Source of the DNA: an uncultured Lachnospiraceae bacterium
Lineage (GTDB): Bacteria > Bacillota > Clostridia > Lachnospirales > Lachnospiraceae
DNA: 64,000 bases
Reading direction: 5' to 3'
Assembly: GCA_902800325.1 (NCBI GenBank)
Contig: CADCDW010000001.1
Span: 16,312-80,311 of the forward strand
The notes under the pieces are model-generated. The model was not told the origin of the DNA. It saw only the letters and a program-made list of their open reading frames with translations, and made no database searches. Below are positions 54,589 through 63,500 of the stretch, piece after piece. How positions within the stretch are numbered: position 1 is the stretch's first letter; each line of letters opens with the position of its first letter. The translations under genes and the position numbers were made by a program.

Positions 54589-56010
54589 TTAGAAAAAGCA
54601 ATGGTTCCCAATTATTGTGTAGCTGTCAAGAGTTGAAGTATCGATGTTATACAAAGGTCTAAATGACGTATAACCACCTATATTATTGGTTCCGGCACAT
54701 GCATCTCTTGCTGCCTGTAAACAACTTGGAGAAATATATGTATTGAAGTTTGCACTGTTTACAACTGTAAACTGACTTGGTGCATATACAACACCACTCA
54801 TCGAACTTCCCCATCTACCAGACTGTAATCTGTTAAGTATTACATTGGCAACTGCAAGTTGACCTTCATATGATTCCCCACCACACTCAAGTGTCATAAC
54901 TGCAGCCATAAGATTTATATCTTCTTCGCTTAAAGCGATACTGCCTCTTGCTGTAATCGGAACTGTAACCTGATTATCGGTTGCCGTCTCAGTTGTTGCT
55001 TCTGTAGTAGAAGCCTCTGTCTTAGGAGTCTCTGTAGTCGTCTCCTCTTTCTCAACTTCCTTTTTTACACTGTCTCCGTTTTTTTCTGCCTCTTCATAAT
55101 TATCCGATTTTTTAGTGTCAGCCTTTTCGTCTGTCTTCTCGTCATCTTTCTTATCAGACACTTTTTCTTTATCATTCTTATCTTCTTTTACATCTTCAGA
55201 ATCATCTTTATAGGCAGACGCCACAGGATAACCTTCTGTGATTTCGATATAATCAGCATTTACATATCCCTTATTGGAACTGTCAACAGATATGCAAACC
55301 CAACCGTCTACTGCTTCAGTAGCAGCTTTATCAACTTCATATGAAACGCCTGTATATGCTGCTGCTATTACATCAGAAGATGTAGAAGCCTCTTTTCTTA
55401 TATTGACACCATCTTCAGTAACTGTGCCTTTTATATCATAAAAATCTTTGGCATAATCATAAGCAGCATTTCCGGTCTTAACAAATTCAGCCTTTACATA
55501 TCCGGTTACATCTCCGGAAGTAATATTAAACCACTCACCATCTGTTGAATTAACAACTGCAACAGCACCATGGTTCATTTTTCCTACTATCTGTGATTCT
55601 GTATCCGCTTTTTCTCTTATATTGATATTGTCACCAACAGCAACACATTTATCTGCAAACTCCTTATATGCCTCAGTAAGCATTTCAGTATCTTTTGCTT
55701 CTATATCAACATTGCTTCCGGCATCCATATCTGCCATTAAAATGCTGATAGACGAAGAATTAAGCTTGCTTGTATCCTTAACTTCTATAGATACTGTTTC
55801 TATAACTTTATCCTCTGCCACATCCAAAGCGGCTTCAGCCTTCTTATCACGACTATCTTTAATTAAGTTTCCCACTCCGTAAATAGCTGAAACAAATGTC
55901 AATATAATTGTTACAGCCAATATATTTCTTACTATGTATCTGCCATTGAAAATATTCTTTTTTAAATACACTTTAAGATTTTGAAGCCTAAGTTTTGTTC
56001 TTCTACTCAT
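54589..56010 (-). CDS. SleB-type cell-wall hydrolase with two SH3 domains
   Basis: A 473-residue protein. A signal anchor (VRNILAVTIILTFVSAIYGV, about 26-46) precedes two bacterial SH3b domains (VGDNINIREKADTESQIVGK, then EDGVNIRKEASTSSDVIAA). A Lys/Glu/Thr-rich linker follows, then a C-terminal hydrolase_2/SleB domain: AVMTLECGGESYEGQLAVAN with the catalytic Glu, and VVYAPSQFTVV. Such lytic enzymes cleave peptidoglycan during spore germination or growth. The promoter is a perfect consensus one surrounded by WalR-type boxes, suggesting control by the WalRK cell-wall system. Full length. Confidence 0.93.
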   Translation of the reverse strand: MSRRTKLRLQNLKVYLKKNIFNGRYIVRNILAVTIILTFVSAIYGVGNLIKDSRDKKAEAALDVAEDKVIETVSIEVKDTSKLNSSSISILMADMDAGSNVDIEAKDTEMLTEAYKEFADKCVAVGDNINIREKADTESQIVGKMNHGAVAVVNSTDGEWFNITSGDVTGYVKAEFVKTGNAAYDYAKDFYDIKGTVTEDGVNIRKEASTSSDVIAAAYTGVSYEVDKAATEAVDGWVCISVDSSNKGYVNADYIEITEGYPVASAYKDDSEDVKEDKNDKEKVSDKKDDEKTDEKADTKKSDNYEEAEKNGDSVKKEVEKEETTTETPKTEASTTEATTETATDNQVTVPITARGSIALSEEDINLMAAVMTLECGGESYEGQLAVANVILNRLQSGRWGSSMSGVVYAPSQFTVVNSANFNTYISPSCLQAARDACAGTNNIGGYTSFRPLYNIDTSTLDSYTIIGNHCFF

Positions 56011-56057
56011 ATTATGTCTCCGTACATTCGTAACAAAATTACAATTTTTTTAGAAAT

Positions 56058-56131
56058 ATTACATTTATGTTACAAACTCATTATAAAGCATTACAAACGC
56101 TATGTCAACTATTTGTTACGAAAATGTTACA
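56058..56131 (-). promoter_or_regulatory. Consensus promoter with WalR-like boxes before the SleB-like hydrolase
   Basis: TTGACA (56103-56108) and TATAAT (56080-56085) have a 17-base spacer. Downstream, TGTAAC-ATAAA-TGTAAT (56058-56074) fits the WalR consensus TGTWAH-N5-TGTWAH exactly. Upstream, TGTAAC-ATTTT-CGTAAC (56115-56131) fits with one change, and a further TGTAAC lies at 56138-56143. Consensus recalled from Bacillus and Staphylococcus; binding not shown. Confidence 0.7.
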
Positions 56132-56132
56132 A

Positions 56133-56171
56133 AAAATGTTACAAAGTTCATTACGAACCTTGTAACATTTT
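56133..56171 (-). terminator. Hairpin after the DegV gene
   Basis: AAAATGTTACAA pairs with TTGTAACATTTT around inner GTTC/GAAC and loop GTAAT, 8 bases past the degV-like stop. It also holds TGTAAC units, so it may double as part of the regulator-binding cluster. Confidence 0.65.
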
Positions 56172-56178
56172 AACCGGA

Positions 56179-57048
56179 CTAAATATTTACATATGCGACA
56201 GCTGCCATACCCGGGCCTACATGAGTTCCTATAATAGGTCCTATGGAAGATATAAATATGTGATCCTCCTTTGCGCCTTTTTCTACCAACATATTTTTTA
56301 GCTTTTCTGCTTTTTCAAGCGCATCTGCATTTCCTATATTGAAATACATATTTTCAAAGTCCTTTACTTCTTCCTCAACTCTGGCTATCAGATAATCCAA
56401 AGCTTTTCCTGTTCCTCTGGCCTTGGACTTAACTATAAGCTTTCCTTCTTCATCCAGGCTTAAAATAGGTTTTATCTTAAGAGCACTTCCTATCATAGCC
56501 TCAACTGTAGTTACCCTACCGCCTCTTTTCAGATGAAACAAATCCTCCACCATAAACCAGTGGCTTGTTTTAAGTCTGTTATCTTCGATCCACGCTTTAA
56601 GTTCATCTATACCAAGTCCTTCTTTTTTCTTTTTATCAGCCTGATATAAAAGAATTCCTCCGCCTACGCTTGCAACAAGCGAATCGATTATTTCTATCCT
56701 CGCTTCCGGATACTTGTCACTTACCATATCTGCCGCAATTACAGCCGACTGATAAGAACCGCTGAGACCGGAGGTAAAACAAAGATAGAGAATGTCCTTT
56801 CCTTCTTTTACAATTTCTTCAAAAGCTTTTTTATAAGAATCCGGATTAATCTGAGATGTAACCGGCATAGAGCCTTTTCTTAATCTGTCATAAAAATCCT
56901 TTATATCTCCGTCTCTCTCATCCATATAGTATGGTATTACTTCATCATTAACAGAATAAGTAAATGTAAGTATCTTTACGTCAAGAGTCTTAAGAACATC
57001 AACATTAAGATCCTCTGTTGAATCTCCAACCAAAACATATTCTCTCAT
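56179..57048 (-). CDS. DegV-family fatty-acid-binding protein
   Basis: A 289-residue cytoplasmic protein of the DegV/FakB family, which present fatty acids to the FakA kinase. Features include VLVGDSTEDLNVDVLKTLD, the conserved MPVTSQINPDSYKKAF (T and S contact the carboxylate), LCFTSGLSGSYQSAVIAADM and a HFM-type VEDLFHLKRGGR. Length is normal. It is downstream of the amidase-like lipoprotein gene by 26 bases. The fatty acid bound is unknown. Confidence 0.93.
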   Translation of the reverse strand: MREYVLVGDSTEDLNVDVLKTLDVKILTFTYSVNDEVIPYYMDERDGDIKDFYDRLRKGSMPVTSQINPDSYKKAFEEIVKEGKDILYLCFTSGLSGSYQSAVIAADMVSDKYPEARIEIIDSLVASVGGGILLYQADKKKKEGLGIDELKAWIEDNRLKTSHWFMVEDLFHLKRGGRVTTVEAMIGSALKIKPILSLDEEGKLIVKSKARGTGKALDYLIARVEEEVKDFENMYFNIGNADALEKAEKLKNMLVEKGAKEDHIFISSIGPIIGTHVGPGMAAVAYVNI

Positions 57049-57074
57049 AATAAACCAATATCCTCCCTTATATC

Positions 57075-58142
57075 TTAATTATAAAAATAATCTATGCCAT
57101 CAGCGATTCCATCAACCATATCCTTGCGATAGTTTTCATCAAGCAGGTTTTGTTCATCCTGTGGACTGCTGAGATATCCCAGATTGATAACTACTACCGG
57201 AATATTACTCCAATTGACGGCAGTGAGCTGATTTGTTTCATATATACCATGATTAACCGCTCCTGTTTTTTCGGTAGTACCCTGAAGAATTCTCGTAGCG
57301 AGCTTATAGCTGTCATCATGCAATGAAGCATTGTACGGGCTGTCGCTTGTCATAGTCATAGCCATAACGCCGTTTAGTTCCGAATTGGTACTATAATTCA
57401 TCTGAATCCTTATAAATGTAGTAGCTCCGGAGTTATTGGCAATTTCCGCCCTCGCCTGATTGGTTATATCAACATCATTGGTATCCCTTGTGAGTGTCAC
57501 CTCATATCCTCTGCTTTCAAGCTCAGTCTTTAAAGCTTCAGCATAGATAAGATTTAACTCAAATTCCTTTGTGCCAAGTGTAGCACCGGTAGTTCCCGAT
57601 GTAACACCCTGCTTTGTTTCTTCACTTCCAGGGCCTATAGCTTCCTGAGACACATTGGGATTCGTCTGATTTCCGGCATCGATAACTATTTTTTTATCAA
57701 GCTTTTCAGCATCGGAATCAGATGCAGTTTCCGTATCATCCGATAAGGTCGTTTCCGGCGGTGCATCAGTAATCTCCACCAGATCCGAATGGATATAAAA
57801 ATCAGTATTGTCCATAACAACCCTGGTCCATTCTTCGTTATAACCGCTTCTCTTTAAAACTTCTCCATTGCCCAAAAGTGCATATATGCCGGCATCTGTA
57901 GAAGGGCTTACTCTTACATTTATAGTGTCACCCACAGTAATAACATAATCGTCTGTTATAAAAAAACCGGATTCATCTTTTTTATTATCTTCAGATGCCG
58001 ATGCATCCGTATATGTAGACGGCTGATATGCAACTGTATCAGTCGTTGTCTGTTCAGTTGACTTTTTACTTTTATCTTTTCCACATGCAGTAAGAGACAA
58101 CATTCCTACCAATATAAGACCTAACAATAATTTCTTTTTCAT
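57075..58142 (-). CDS. SH3-amidase_3 lipoprotein with degenerate active site
   Basis: A 355-residue lipoprotein (lipobox LSLTACG, Cys20). An SH3b domain (about 66-122, VGDTINVRVSPSTDAGIYAL) precedes an amidase_3 fold (about 150-353). The fold is recognisable (KIVIDAGNQTNPN, GPGSEETKQGVTSGTTGATL, LTRDTNDVDITNQARAEIAN), but the zinc and catalytic residues are replaced. The first His is Asn158 in AGNQ. The second, expected in RIHAN, is Gln247 in RIQMN. The catalytic Glu, expected in VEMG, is Asn320 in VINLG. It is probably a wall-binding or regulatory pseudoenzyme. The gene is 25 bases after the L,D-transpeptidase gene. Confidence 0.88.
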   Translation of the reverse strand: MKKKLLLGLILVGMLSLTACGKDKSKKSTEQTTTDTVAYQPSTYTDASASEDNKKDESGFFITDDYVITVGDTINVRVSPSTDAGIYALLGNGEVLKRSGYNEEWTRVVMDNTDFYIHSDLVEITDAPPETTLSDDTETASDSDAEKLDKKIVIDAGNQTNPNVSQEAIGPGSEETKQGVTSGTTGATLGTKEFELNLIYAEALKTELESRGYEVTLTRDTNDVDITNQARAEIANNSGATTFIRIQMNYSTNSELNGVMAMTMTSDSPYNASLHDDSYKLATRILQGTTEKTGAVNHGIYETNQLTAVNWSNIPVVVINLGYLSSPQDEQNLLDENYRKDMVDGIADGIDYFYN

Positions 58143-58167
58143 ATAATCCTCCGGGACTTAAATATGA

Positions 58168-59670
58168 TTAATAGCACTGTCTTCCCTCATTTTTTCCATA
58201 GGTAATATAATGTATGTAATAGCTTTTGGTATCATCGCCAAAGGCATTTTGTAAATCGCCATAAAGGCTCTTATAAACATCGACATTAAATGTTTCTTTC
58301 GATTTTCTTCCTTCGTTCATACCGTATTCTATAAAATGATTCAGCACTGCAGATTTATCATCTCCGAATGCGTTATATACATCCGGATTATTGGCGATAT
58401 AATAATCATAATCATATACATCACTATAATCTATACCATCCTTTGATGTAATATAAGCATTGTTTTGCTGCGTATTGGAAACATTGGATTGAGCTTTCGA
58501 TGAAGAATCTGACGTTCCTCCGGCATTTCTTCCTTCACTTATACCATATGTAAGAAAATGTATATAATAGCTTTTCCAATCATCGCCAAAGGCATTTTGT
58601 AAATCGCCATAATTGTTTTTATATGTTTTAACATTAAAACCTGCCGAGGCCTGTCTTCCTTCCGACATGCCATAGGTTAAAAAGTGATCAAATACTGCTT
58701 TTTTGTTATCACCAAATGCATTATATACATCACCGTTATGAGCTACATAATATTCATAATTATATATGGGTGCATAGCTAAGGCCGTTATAGATAAGTTC
58801 TTCAACTTCAGAATCATTTACATAATTTTCAGCAGCTTTTCTCCCCTCATTTTTACCACAATTTATATAATGGTTAATGTAAGCAAGATTGTCATCTCCA
58901 AATGCTGCTCTTAAATCTGCATATGAATTCTTATAATAGCTCAAATCAAATTCCCTGCTTGCTCTTCTTCCTTCACCGACTCCATAATTAATCCAATGCC
59001 TTAAAAGACCGGTTTCATCATATCCAAAGGCTGACTTTAAATCCGGATTATTGTCAGCATAATACCTTGCATTAAAACATGACTCGTTGGTATATATGTT
59101 CCATGGATTACCGGCCGCAGGATCGGTCGGATCCCATCCTCTTATATATCCCGGCATGGAAGATATCTTGTAAGTATCCGGTTTTCCGAGTGGCATTGTA
59201 TCGTCTGTAACAAAGGTGACTGATGTAGCTTTTGCACAATTATCGTATATCCACTTTGCATCCTCAACACAAAGTCTTACGCATCCAAGTGACGCACTGG
59301 TTCCAAGCTTATCATACTCCCAGTATTCCAATGAAGAATTATCACCAAATCTGGTATAAGGGACAGAATGAAATAATATCGCACCTGTAATTCTTGTACA
59401 ATACTGTCCGCAAACACCACCAACAAGATAATGCCATGTATACTTATCACTTGTCCTATATGTTCCGCTTCGAGGTGTAGATGTACCTGTCGAACAGGTC
59501 ATAGCCTTTATAGGCTGTCCACCACGATACACTGTAACCACATTATGAGTTACATTGACAACGATCGTATAATCACCGCTTTCGGCTTGTGAATCGATTT
59601 TTCCGAAGGATAAAATTAAAACAAATACCAAAAATAACGAAAAAAATTTATTTATTATTTTATTGTTCAT
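58168..59670 (-). CDS. L,D-transpeptidase (YkuD) with tandem C-terminal repeats
   Basis: A 500-residue exported protein. A signal peptide (about 1-30) is followed by a YkuD domain (about 33-165) with HSVPYTRFG and the SLGCVRLCVEDAKWIYD catalytic Cys motif; it forms 3-3 or protein cross-links in peptidoglycan. From residue about 195 come at least seven repeats of about 40 residues, each with a YYxxNPDVYNAFGDD core and HFxxYGMxEGR end. The Tyr/Asp/Gly-rich pattern suggests wall or carbohydrate binding. The start is chosen at 59670, with GGAGG 7 bases before; the earlier ATG has none. Confidence 0.94.
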   Translation of the reverse strand: MNNKIINKFFSLFLVFVLILSFGKIDSQAESGDYTIVVNVTHNVVTVYRGGQPIKAMTCSTGTSTPRSGTYRTSDKYTWHYLVGGVCGQYCTRITGAILFHSVPYTRFGDNSSLEYWEYDKLGTSASLGCVRLCVEDAKWIYDNCAKATSVTFVTDDTMPLGKPDTYKISSMPGYIRGWDPTDPAAGNPWNIYTNESCFNARYYADNNPDLKSAFGYDETGLLRHWINYGVGEGRRASREFDLSYYKNSYADLRAAFGDDNLAYINHYINCGKNEGRKAAENYVNDSEVEELIYNGLSYAPIYNYEYYVAHNGDVYNAFGDNKKAVFDHFLTYGMSEGRQASAGFNVKTYKNNYGDLQNAFGDDWKSYYIHFLTYGISEGRNAGGTSDSSSKAQSNVSNTQQNNAYITSKDGIDYSDVYDYDYYIANNPDVYNAFGDDKSAVLNHFIEYGMNEGRKSKETFNVDVYKSLYGDLQNAFGDDTKSYYIHYITYGKNEGRQCY

Positions 59671-59754
59671 AGTTAAACCTCCATTCAAATCAGATCTACG
59701 GACAACAAGTCACATAATTTATACACATTTGACTTCATAATCTTTTTTATTTTA

Positions 59755-61263
59755 TCATAATGCTGTCTCAAAGACAACATTTTCAATCTGCTTCTTTAAT
59801 ATATTTTGTCTGTCAGAAAGCATAAGCTTAGAATTATATTTATCGTAATCCTCACTTCCAAACATACTTATAAATTCCGAACCGGCCTTACCGGCTGTCA
59901 GTTCCGTAACCAGAACAAGCATTTCATTGCCTTCATCAAACGCCCTATCCGTAAAATCAAACAAATTATGAAGTCTTGATTTTGCCTTATCAGAAAGCCT
60001 TCGCATATCCAAAACCTCAGCCTCATATTTTTCTTTAACTACAGAAAAAACACTTTCATCATCAAAAGCACTCCGGGACGATATAATCTTAAGTGAATCA
60101 TTTAAAAATTCTATAATTCTTCTCGCTTTAGCCTTTTCTTTAATATCCAAAGAATTTGCTTTGAGTCTCTTATCGTATAAATTCTTTTTATTATTATTCA
60201 TCGTTTCCAGAAAATCGTATCTATCTTCTTTATCCCTTAGAGCCTTAAGCATAACCAAAAGCTCAGAAAGATAATCTGCCATATCCATACATGCTTTTAT
60301 ATCATTTAAAACAATATCAAGCAGCATGCCCAAAAGCGAAAACCTTTCGTCTATATCCGCTTTCCTTGCTTTTTCAACTGTAGCATCAGCAATATTATCA
60401 TCAAGCAGCCCGTAAACCATATAATCTTTTTTATATTTGTTAAACAAATCATAGTAAGCCGCAAATTCTTTCACGACAGTTTCATTTCTTATATACTGTT
60501 CTATAAGTTCTTCGGAAACTTTTATATTGTCCTCCTCGTACATATAAATTATCTCCGATAGGTCCTCCCAGCCTCTGGCTGTTATATACATCCTGCCCTT
60601 TACAGTGGTTTCCATATAATAAAAATAGTCTTTATTTATATCAAGAAAGTTAATTATAGAACTATGTATACCCTTTTCAAGTGCATATTTTTTCCAGGTT
60701 GGATAGTCAGCTTCAACATTTATAACCTTTAATCTGTCCAAAGTAACTATATCAAACTCACGAACGGACTTATTATATTCCGGCGGATTACCCGCAGTAA
60801 CAACAACCCACCCTTCCGGAATCTTGTGTCTTCCAAAGGTTTTATATTGTAAAAACTGCAACATGGAAGGTGCCAGAGTCTCAGAAACACAATTTATCTC
60901 ATCAAGAAAAAGAATCCCCTCCTTTATCCCACTTTCGTCCATTATCTCATAAATCGAAGCAATTATCTCGCTCATGGTATATTCCGATACGTCATACTCC
61001 ATGCCCTCATAGCTCTTATGTTTTATAAATGGAAGGCCAAGTGCCGACTGTCTTGTATGATGAGACATCGAATATGAGACAAGTGCTATGGAAAGCTCAC
61101 TTGCTATCTGTTCCATAATCGCAGTCTTACCTATACCCGGAGCTCCAAGTAAAAAAATAGGTCTCTGTCTTACAACAGGTATTTTATATTCTCCGTAACG
61201 GTCTTTTTTTAGATAAATCTTTACGGAATCTTTTATATATTCCTTTGCCTGCTCAATATTCAT
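59755..61263 (-). CDS. MoxR-family AAA+ ATPase
   Basis: A 502-residue ATPase. Walker A is FLLGAPGIGKTAIMEQI near residue 37, Walker B GILFLDEINCVSE near residue 117, and sensor-1 VVTAGNPPEYNKSVREFDIV; an arginine finger follows in the same domain. The C-terminal 250 residues are helical and extend beyond the usual MoxR length. MoxR ATPases act as chaperones with VWA partners. The ATG overlaps the stop of the VWA-like gene by 11 bases, so they form a translationally coupled pair. Substrate unknown. Confidence 0.93.
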   Translation of the reverse strand: MNIEQAKEYIKDSVKIYLKKDRYGEYKIPVVRQRPIFLLGAPGIGKTAIMEQIASELSIALVSYSMSHHTRQSALGLPFIKHKSYEGMEYDVSEYTMSEIIASIYEIMDESGIKEGILFLDEINCVSETLAPSMLQFLQYKTFGRHKIPEGWVVVTAGNPPEYNKSVREFDIVTLDRLKVINVEADYPTWKKYALEKGIHSSIINFLDINKDYFYYMETTVKGRMYITARGWEDLSEIIYMYEEDNIKVSEELIEQYIRNETVVKEFAAYYDLFNKYKKDYMVYGLLDDNIADATVEKARKADIDERFSLLGMLLDIVLNDIKACMDMADYLSELLVMLKALRDKEDRYDFLETMNNNKKNLYDKRLKANSLDIKEKAKARRIIEFLNDSLKIISSRSAFDDESVFSVVKEKYEAEVLDMRRLSDKAKSRLHNLFDFTDRAFDEGNEMLVLVTELTAGKAGSEFISMFGSEDYDKYNSKLMLSDRQNILKKQIENVVFETAL

Positions 61264-62554
61264 ATAACTCGTCCTCCATCACAACCTGCATAGCCCATCC
61301 CGGAACCTTGGGTCTGCCCATATCTTCATATAAAAATGCAAACAACACTTCATAGTCCGGCATCTTCTCGGGAAATGTACCATATCCGTCGGTAAAATAA
61401 ATCAAGCCCTTAAGATTCTTAAATTCTTTTTCATTTTTAAGCCGTTCTATATAATCAAAAACCGGAGTGAAGTCTGTCGCCCCATGTCCTTTCAGTCTTA
61501 AATTGTTTATAAAATAATCAAAATCACTTTTACTTTCAATCTTTGTATCCTTCTGAATCCTGTCATCACACTGAATGATATGAAGATTTATTTTATTAAA
61601 AAAACTTTCTTCATTTTGAAGTATATCATAGGTTTTAACAAGAAACTTCTTTATAATCTCGCCGTTGCACGAAGCAGAAGTATCAAGTGCTATCGCAAAC
61701 TCCTTTATTTTCTTATCCTCTTTATATTCAAGCGGTTCTATAAGAGGCATATTGCCATATGTGGAAAGTCCATAGGTATAATATATATAATCAAACTCAT
61801 CATCGTTTACGGTTATCTCCTCATTCATAACCATAAAATGTGATAAAAGTTCTCTGTAATTATATCTTTTTCTTATCGCATAGTCTATATTATCTGTTAT
61901 ATCCTCTAAAAGATTTTTATTTTTAGAAAAATTAGATATTTCGGTTTTTATTCTCCTTGAGATTTTTTCCCAATCCTCTTTGGATATAATTATTTCATCT
62001 TTATCATTTTGATTTTCTTCATTATCTTTGTTCCAATAAATGTGTCTGTCTATGGCAAATAAGCTCTCATATTTTTCTTTTGCCTCCTCGCTGATTCCGA
62101 TAGTCATAAAAAATCTATAGATTCTGTCCGCTGTAAAAACAGGTATATTTTTCTTAAGTGTATTTATTATCTTCCTTTCTTCTTCATCGTGCGAAAGTGA
62201 CGCAGCACTAAAATCCATATCAAGAATTATATTTTCCACTGCTATATCCGAAGCAAGATTCCAATAAGATTTATCAAGCTTGTTGACATTGAAATTATGA
62301 AGCAGGATATTATGCAAAAGAATATGCATATAAGTTCTGACGGCAATATGCTCTTCATCCATATATCTTCGCAAAAGATAAACCGGATCGTAGTAAAACT
62401 TATCTTTCTTTTGATAAAAGCAGTCACACCCGGTCTCGGGTACAGGTTTTAAGTTTGCGAGTGCAAGGTCAAAAAACCTGTATCTGATTAATATATTGTC
62501 TTTTGCAAGTTCCATCAGCTTATATGCATATTTATTAATTTCCATACTATTCAC
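61253..62554 (-). CDS. VWA-like protein with putative metallopeptidase N-terminus (DUF2201-like)
   Basis: A 433-residue protein. The N-terminal half is helical, with an HILLHN metal-like site (VRTYMHILLHNILLHNFNV, residues about 75-93) and NLASDIAVENIIL. The C-terminal domain is a VWA fold with a MIDAS motif (FAIALDTSASCNGEI) and later YFTDGYGTFPE. Its position next to a MoxR ATPase is diagnostic for the MoxR-VWA chaperone pair. Cytoplasmic. Confidence 0.9.
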   Translation of the reverse strand: MNSMEINKYAYKLMELAKDNILIRYRFFDLALANLKPVPETGCDCFYQKKDKFYYDPVYLLRRYMDEEHIAVRTYMHILLHNILLHNFNVNKLDKSYWNLASDIAVENIILDMDFSAASLSHDEEERKIINTLKKNIPVFTADRIYRFFMTIGISEEAKEKYESLFAIDRHIYWNKDNEENQNDKDEIIISKEDWEKISRRIKTEISNFSKNKNLLEDITDNIDYAIRKRYNYRELLSHFMVMNEEITVNDDEFDYIYYTYGLSTYGNMPLIEPLEYKEDKKIKEFAIALDTSASCNGEIIKKFLVKTYDILQNEESFFNKINLHIIQCDDRIQKDTKIESKSDFDYFINNLRLKGHGATDFTPVFDYIERLKNEKEFKNLKGLIYFTDGYGTFPEKMPDYEVLFAFLYEDMGRPKVPGWAMQVVMEDELYEY

Positions 62555-62629
62555 AAATTTAATCCTAATTATAATCCCCTTTTTGTTAACAGTATACTCT
62601 CTTGAGCGAATCCATACAAGAAGATATTT

Positions 62630-62895
62630 TTATAGCTGATATTGAACTAATAATTGATTCTTATCATCATCTATATATTCAACATCTGAATGATACGCTT
62701 TAAAATAAAGAGTTTCTTTACCTCACCTGTCGATAAAGCCACGAACTCATCCTTTGATAGATTTTTTATAGGACACTTCTTGTTTTTACCAGCTGTAAAA
62801 GTAACCTGCGCTGTGTTACCTGCTAACTTAAGCGATACTTTTGCATTATGAGCTATATAAAGCTGATTTGAATTAATAGATTGAATTTTAGTCAT
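62630..62895 (-). pseudogene. Small unknown gene with a probable frameshift near 62714
   Basis: The ORF starts with ATG at 62895 after TTAGGAGTG and reads SINSNQLYIAHNAKVSLKLA, then KDEFVALSTGEVKK. It terminates at 62671 after an atypical LFILKRIIQMLNI end. Shifting by one base at the AAAG run after GEVK instead gives ETLYFKAYHSDVEYIDDDKN and a stop at 62630, which looks more like real protein. A lost A at that run would explain this. The family is unknown. Confidence 0.5.
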
Positions 62896-63170
62896 AAGAA
62901 AACACTCCTAACAAAAATGATTTGTTAAGAGTGCTCGTATATCAGCTTATTCGAACTAAACTGAAAAAATTTGTTATTGATTTTTGCTTAAGTATTCCCA
63001 ACAGGGGCTAAAACCGCTGTATCTTGCTCGTTACTACCGTAACTCGCTACCCTCACCCTCATCGACTGACATCAGCGTAGCTGAGAGGCGATTCAGGTTC
63101 GGGATGGTGGTTGGATTTATATATGGTTGGCTTTGAGGGGGGAGGGTTGGTGGTGCTAAAGTATTGACAT
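62896..63170. other. Gene-free stretch with a GC-richer island
   Basis: Bases about 63000-63120 are clearly GC-richer than the surroundings, with short stems such as GTTAC/GTAAC and CAGC/GCTG on the minus strand. The sequence lies upstream of the frameshifted gene. I found no rRNA, tRNA, known riboswitch or promoter in it. Confidence 0.35.
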
Positions 63171-63488
63171 TCAAGAACAATCATATGATGAATATCCATA
63201 ACGATTTAACCCAATTTGTATTTCTAAAAATTTTTTTCTATGTTTAGTGTTCCAAGGAAAAATGGACTTCGTAAATATTATTTTTACTCTTTCATTAGTG
63301 TAAAATATAAAATATGAATTACCTATAGAAAAAAATCTATCAGCGACACAAACTGAATCAGTATAGTTTATTTTTCTACTATCAGCCCAATTCATTCTGC
63401 ATTCAATAAAATTAATAATATATCCATCCTTAAATTCTATTCCGAATTTATCAAATTTCTTAATACTTTTATAATTGTACTCTTTCAT
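63171..63488 (-). CDS. Unknown 105-residue protein, candidate immunity protein
   Basis: Not recognised. A small, mixed alpha/beta, charged protein (KFDKFGIEFKDGYIINFIEC, YFIFYTNERVKIIFTK) without signal or membrane segments. It starts 13 bases after the stop of the truncated toxin-like gene upstream, with GGGTGAG as ribosome site. Small unknown genes directly after polymorphic-toxin C-termini are usually cognate immunity genes, so that role is inferred from position only. Confidence 0.65.
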   Translation of the reverse strand: MKEYNYKSIKKFDKFGIEFKDGYIINFIECRMNWADSRKINYTDSVCVADRFFSIGNSYFIFYTNERVKIIFTKSIFPWNTKHRKKFLEIQIGLNRYGYSSYDCS

Positions 63489-63500
63489 AACTCACCCATA

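Noticed and set aside
63000-63130. Possible 5S rRNA: CCATCCCGAAC-like string on the minus strand
   Set aside because: Only a short stretch resembles 5S rRNA; the remaining helices and length do not fit.
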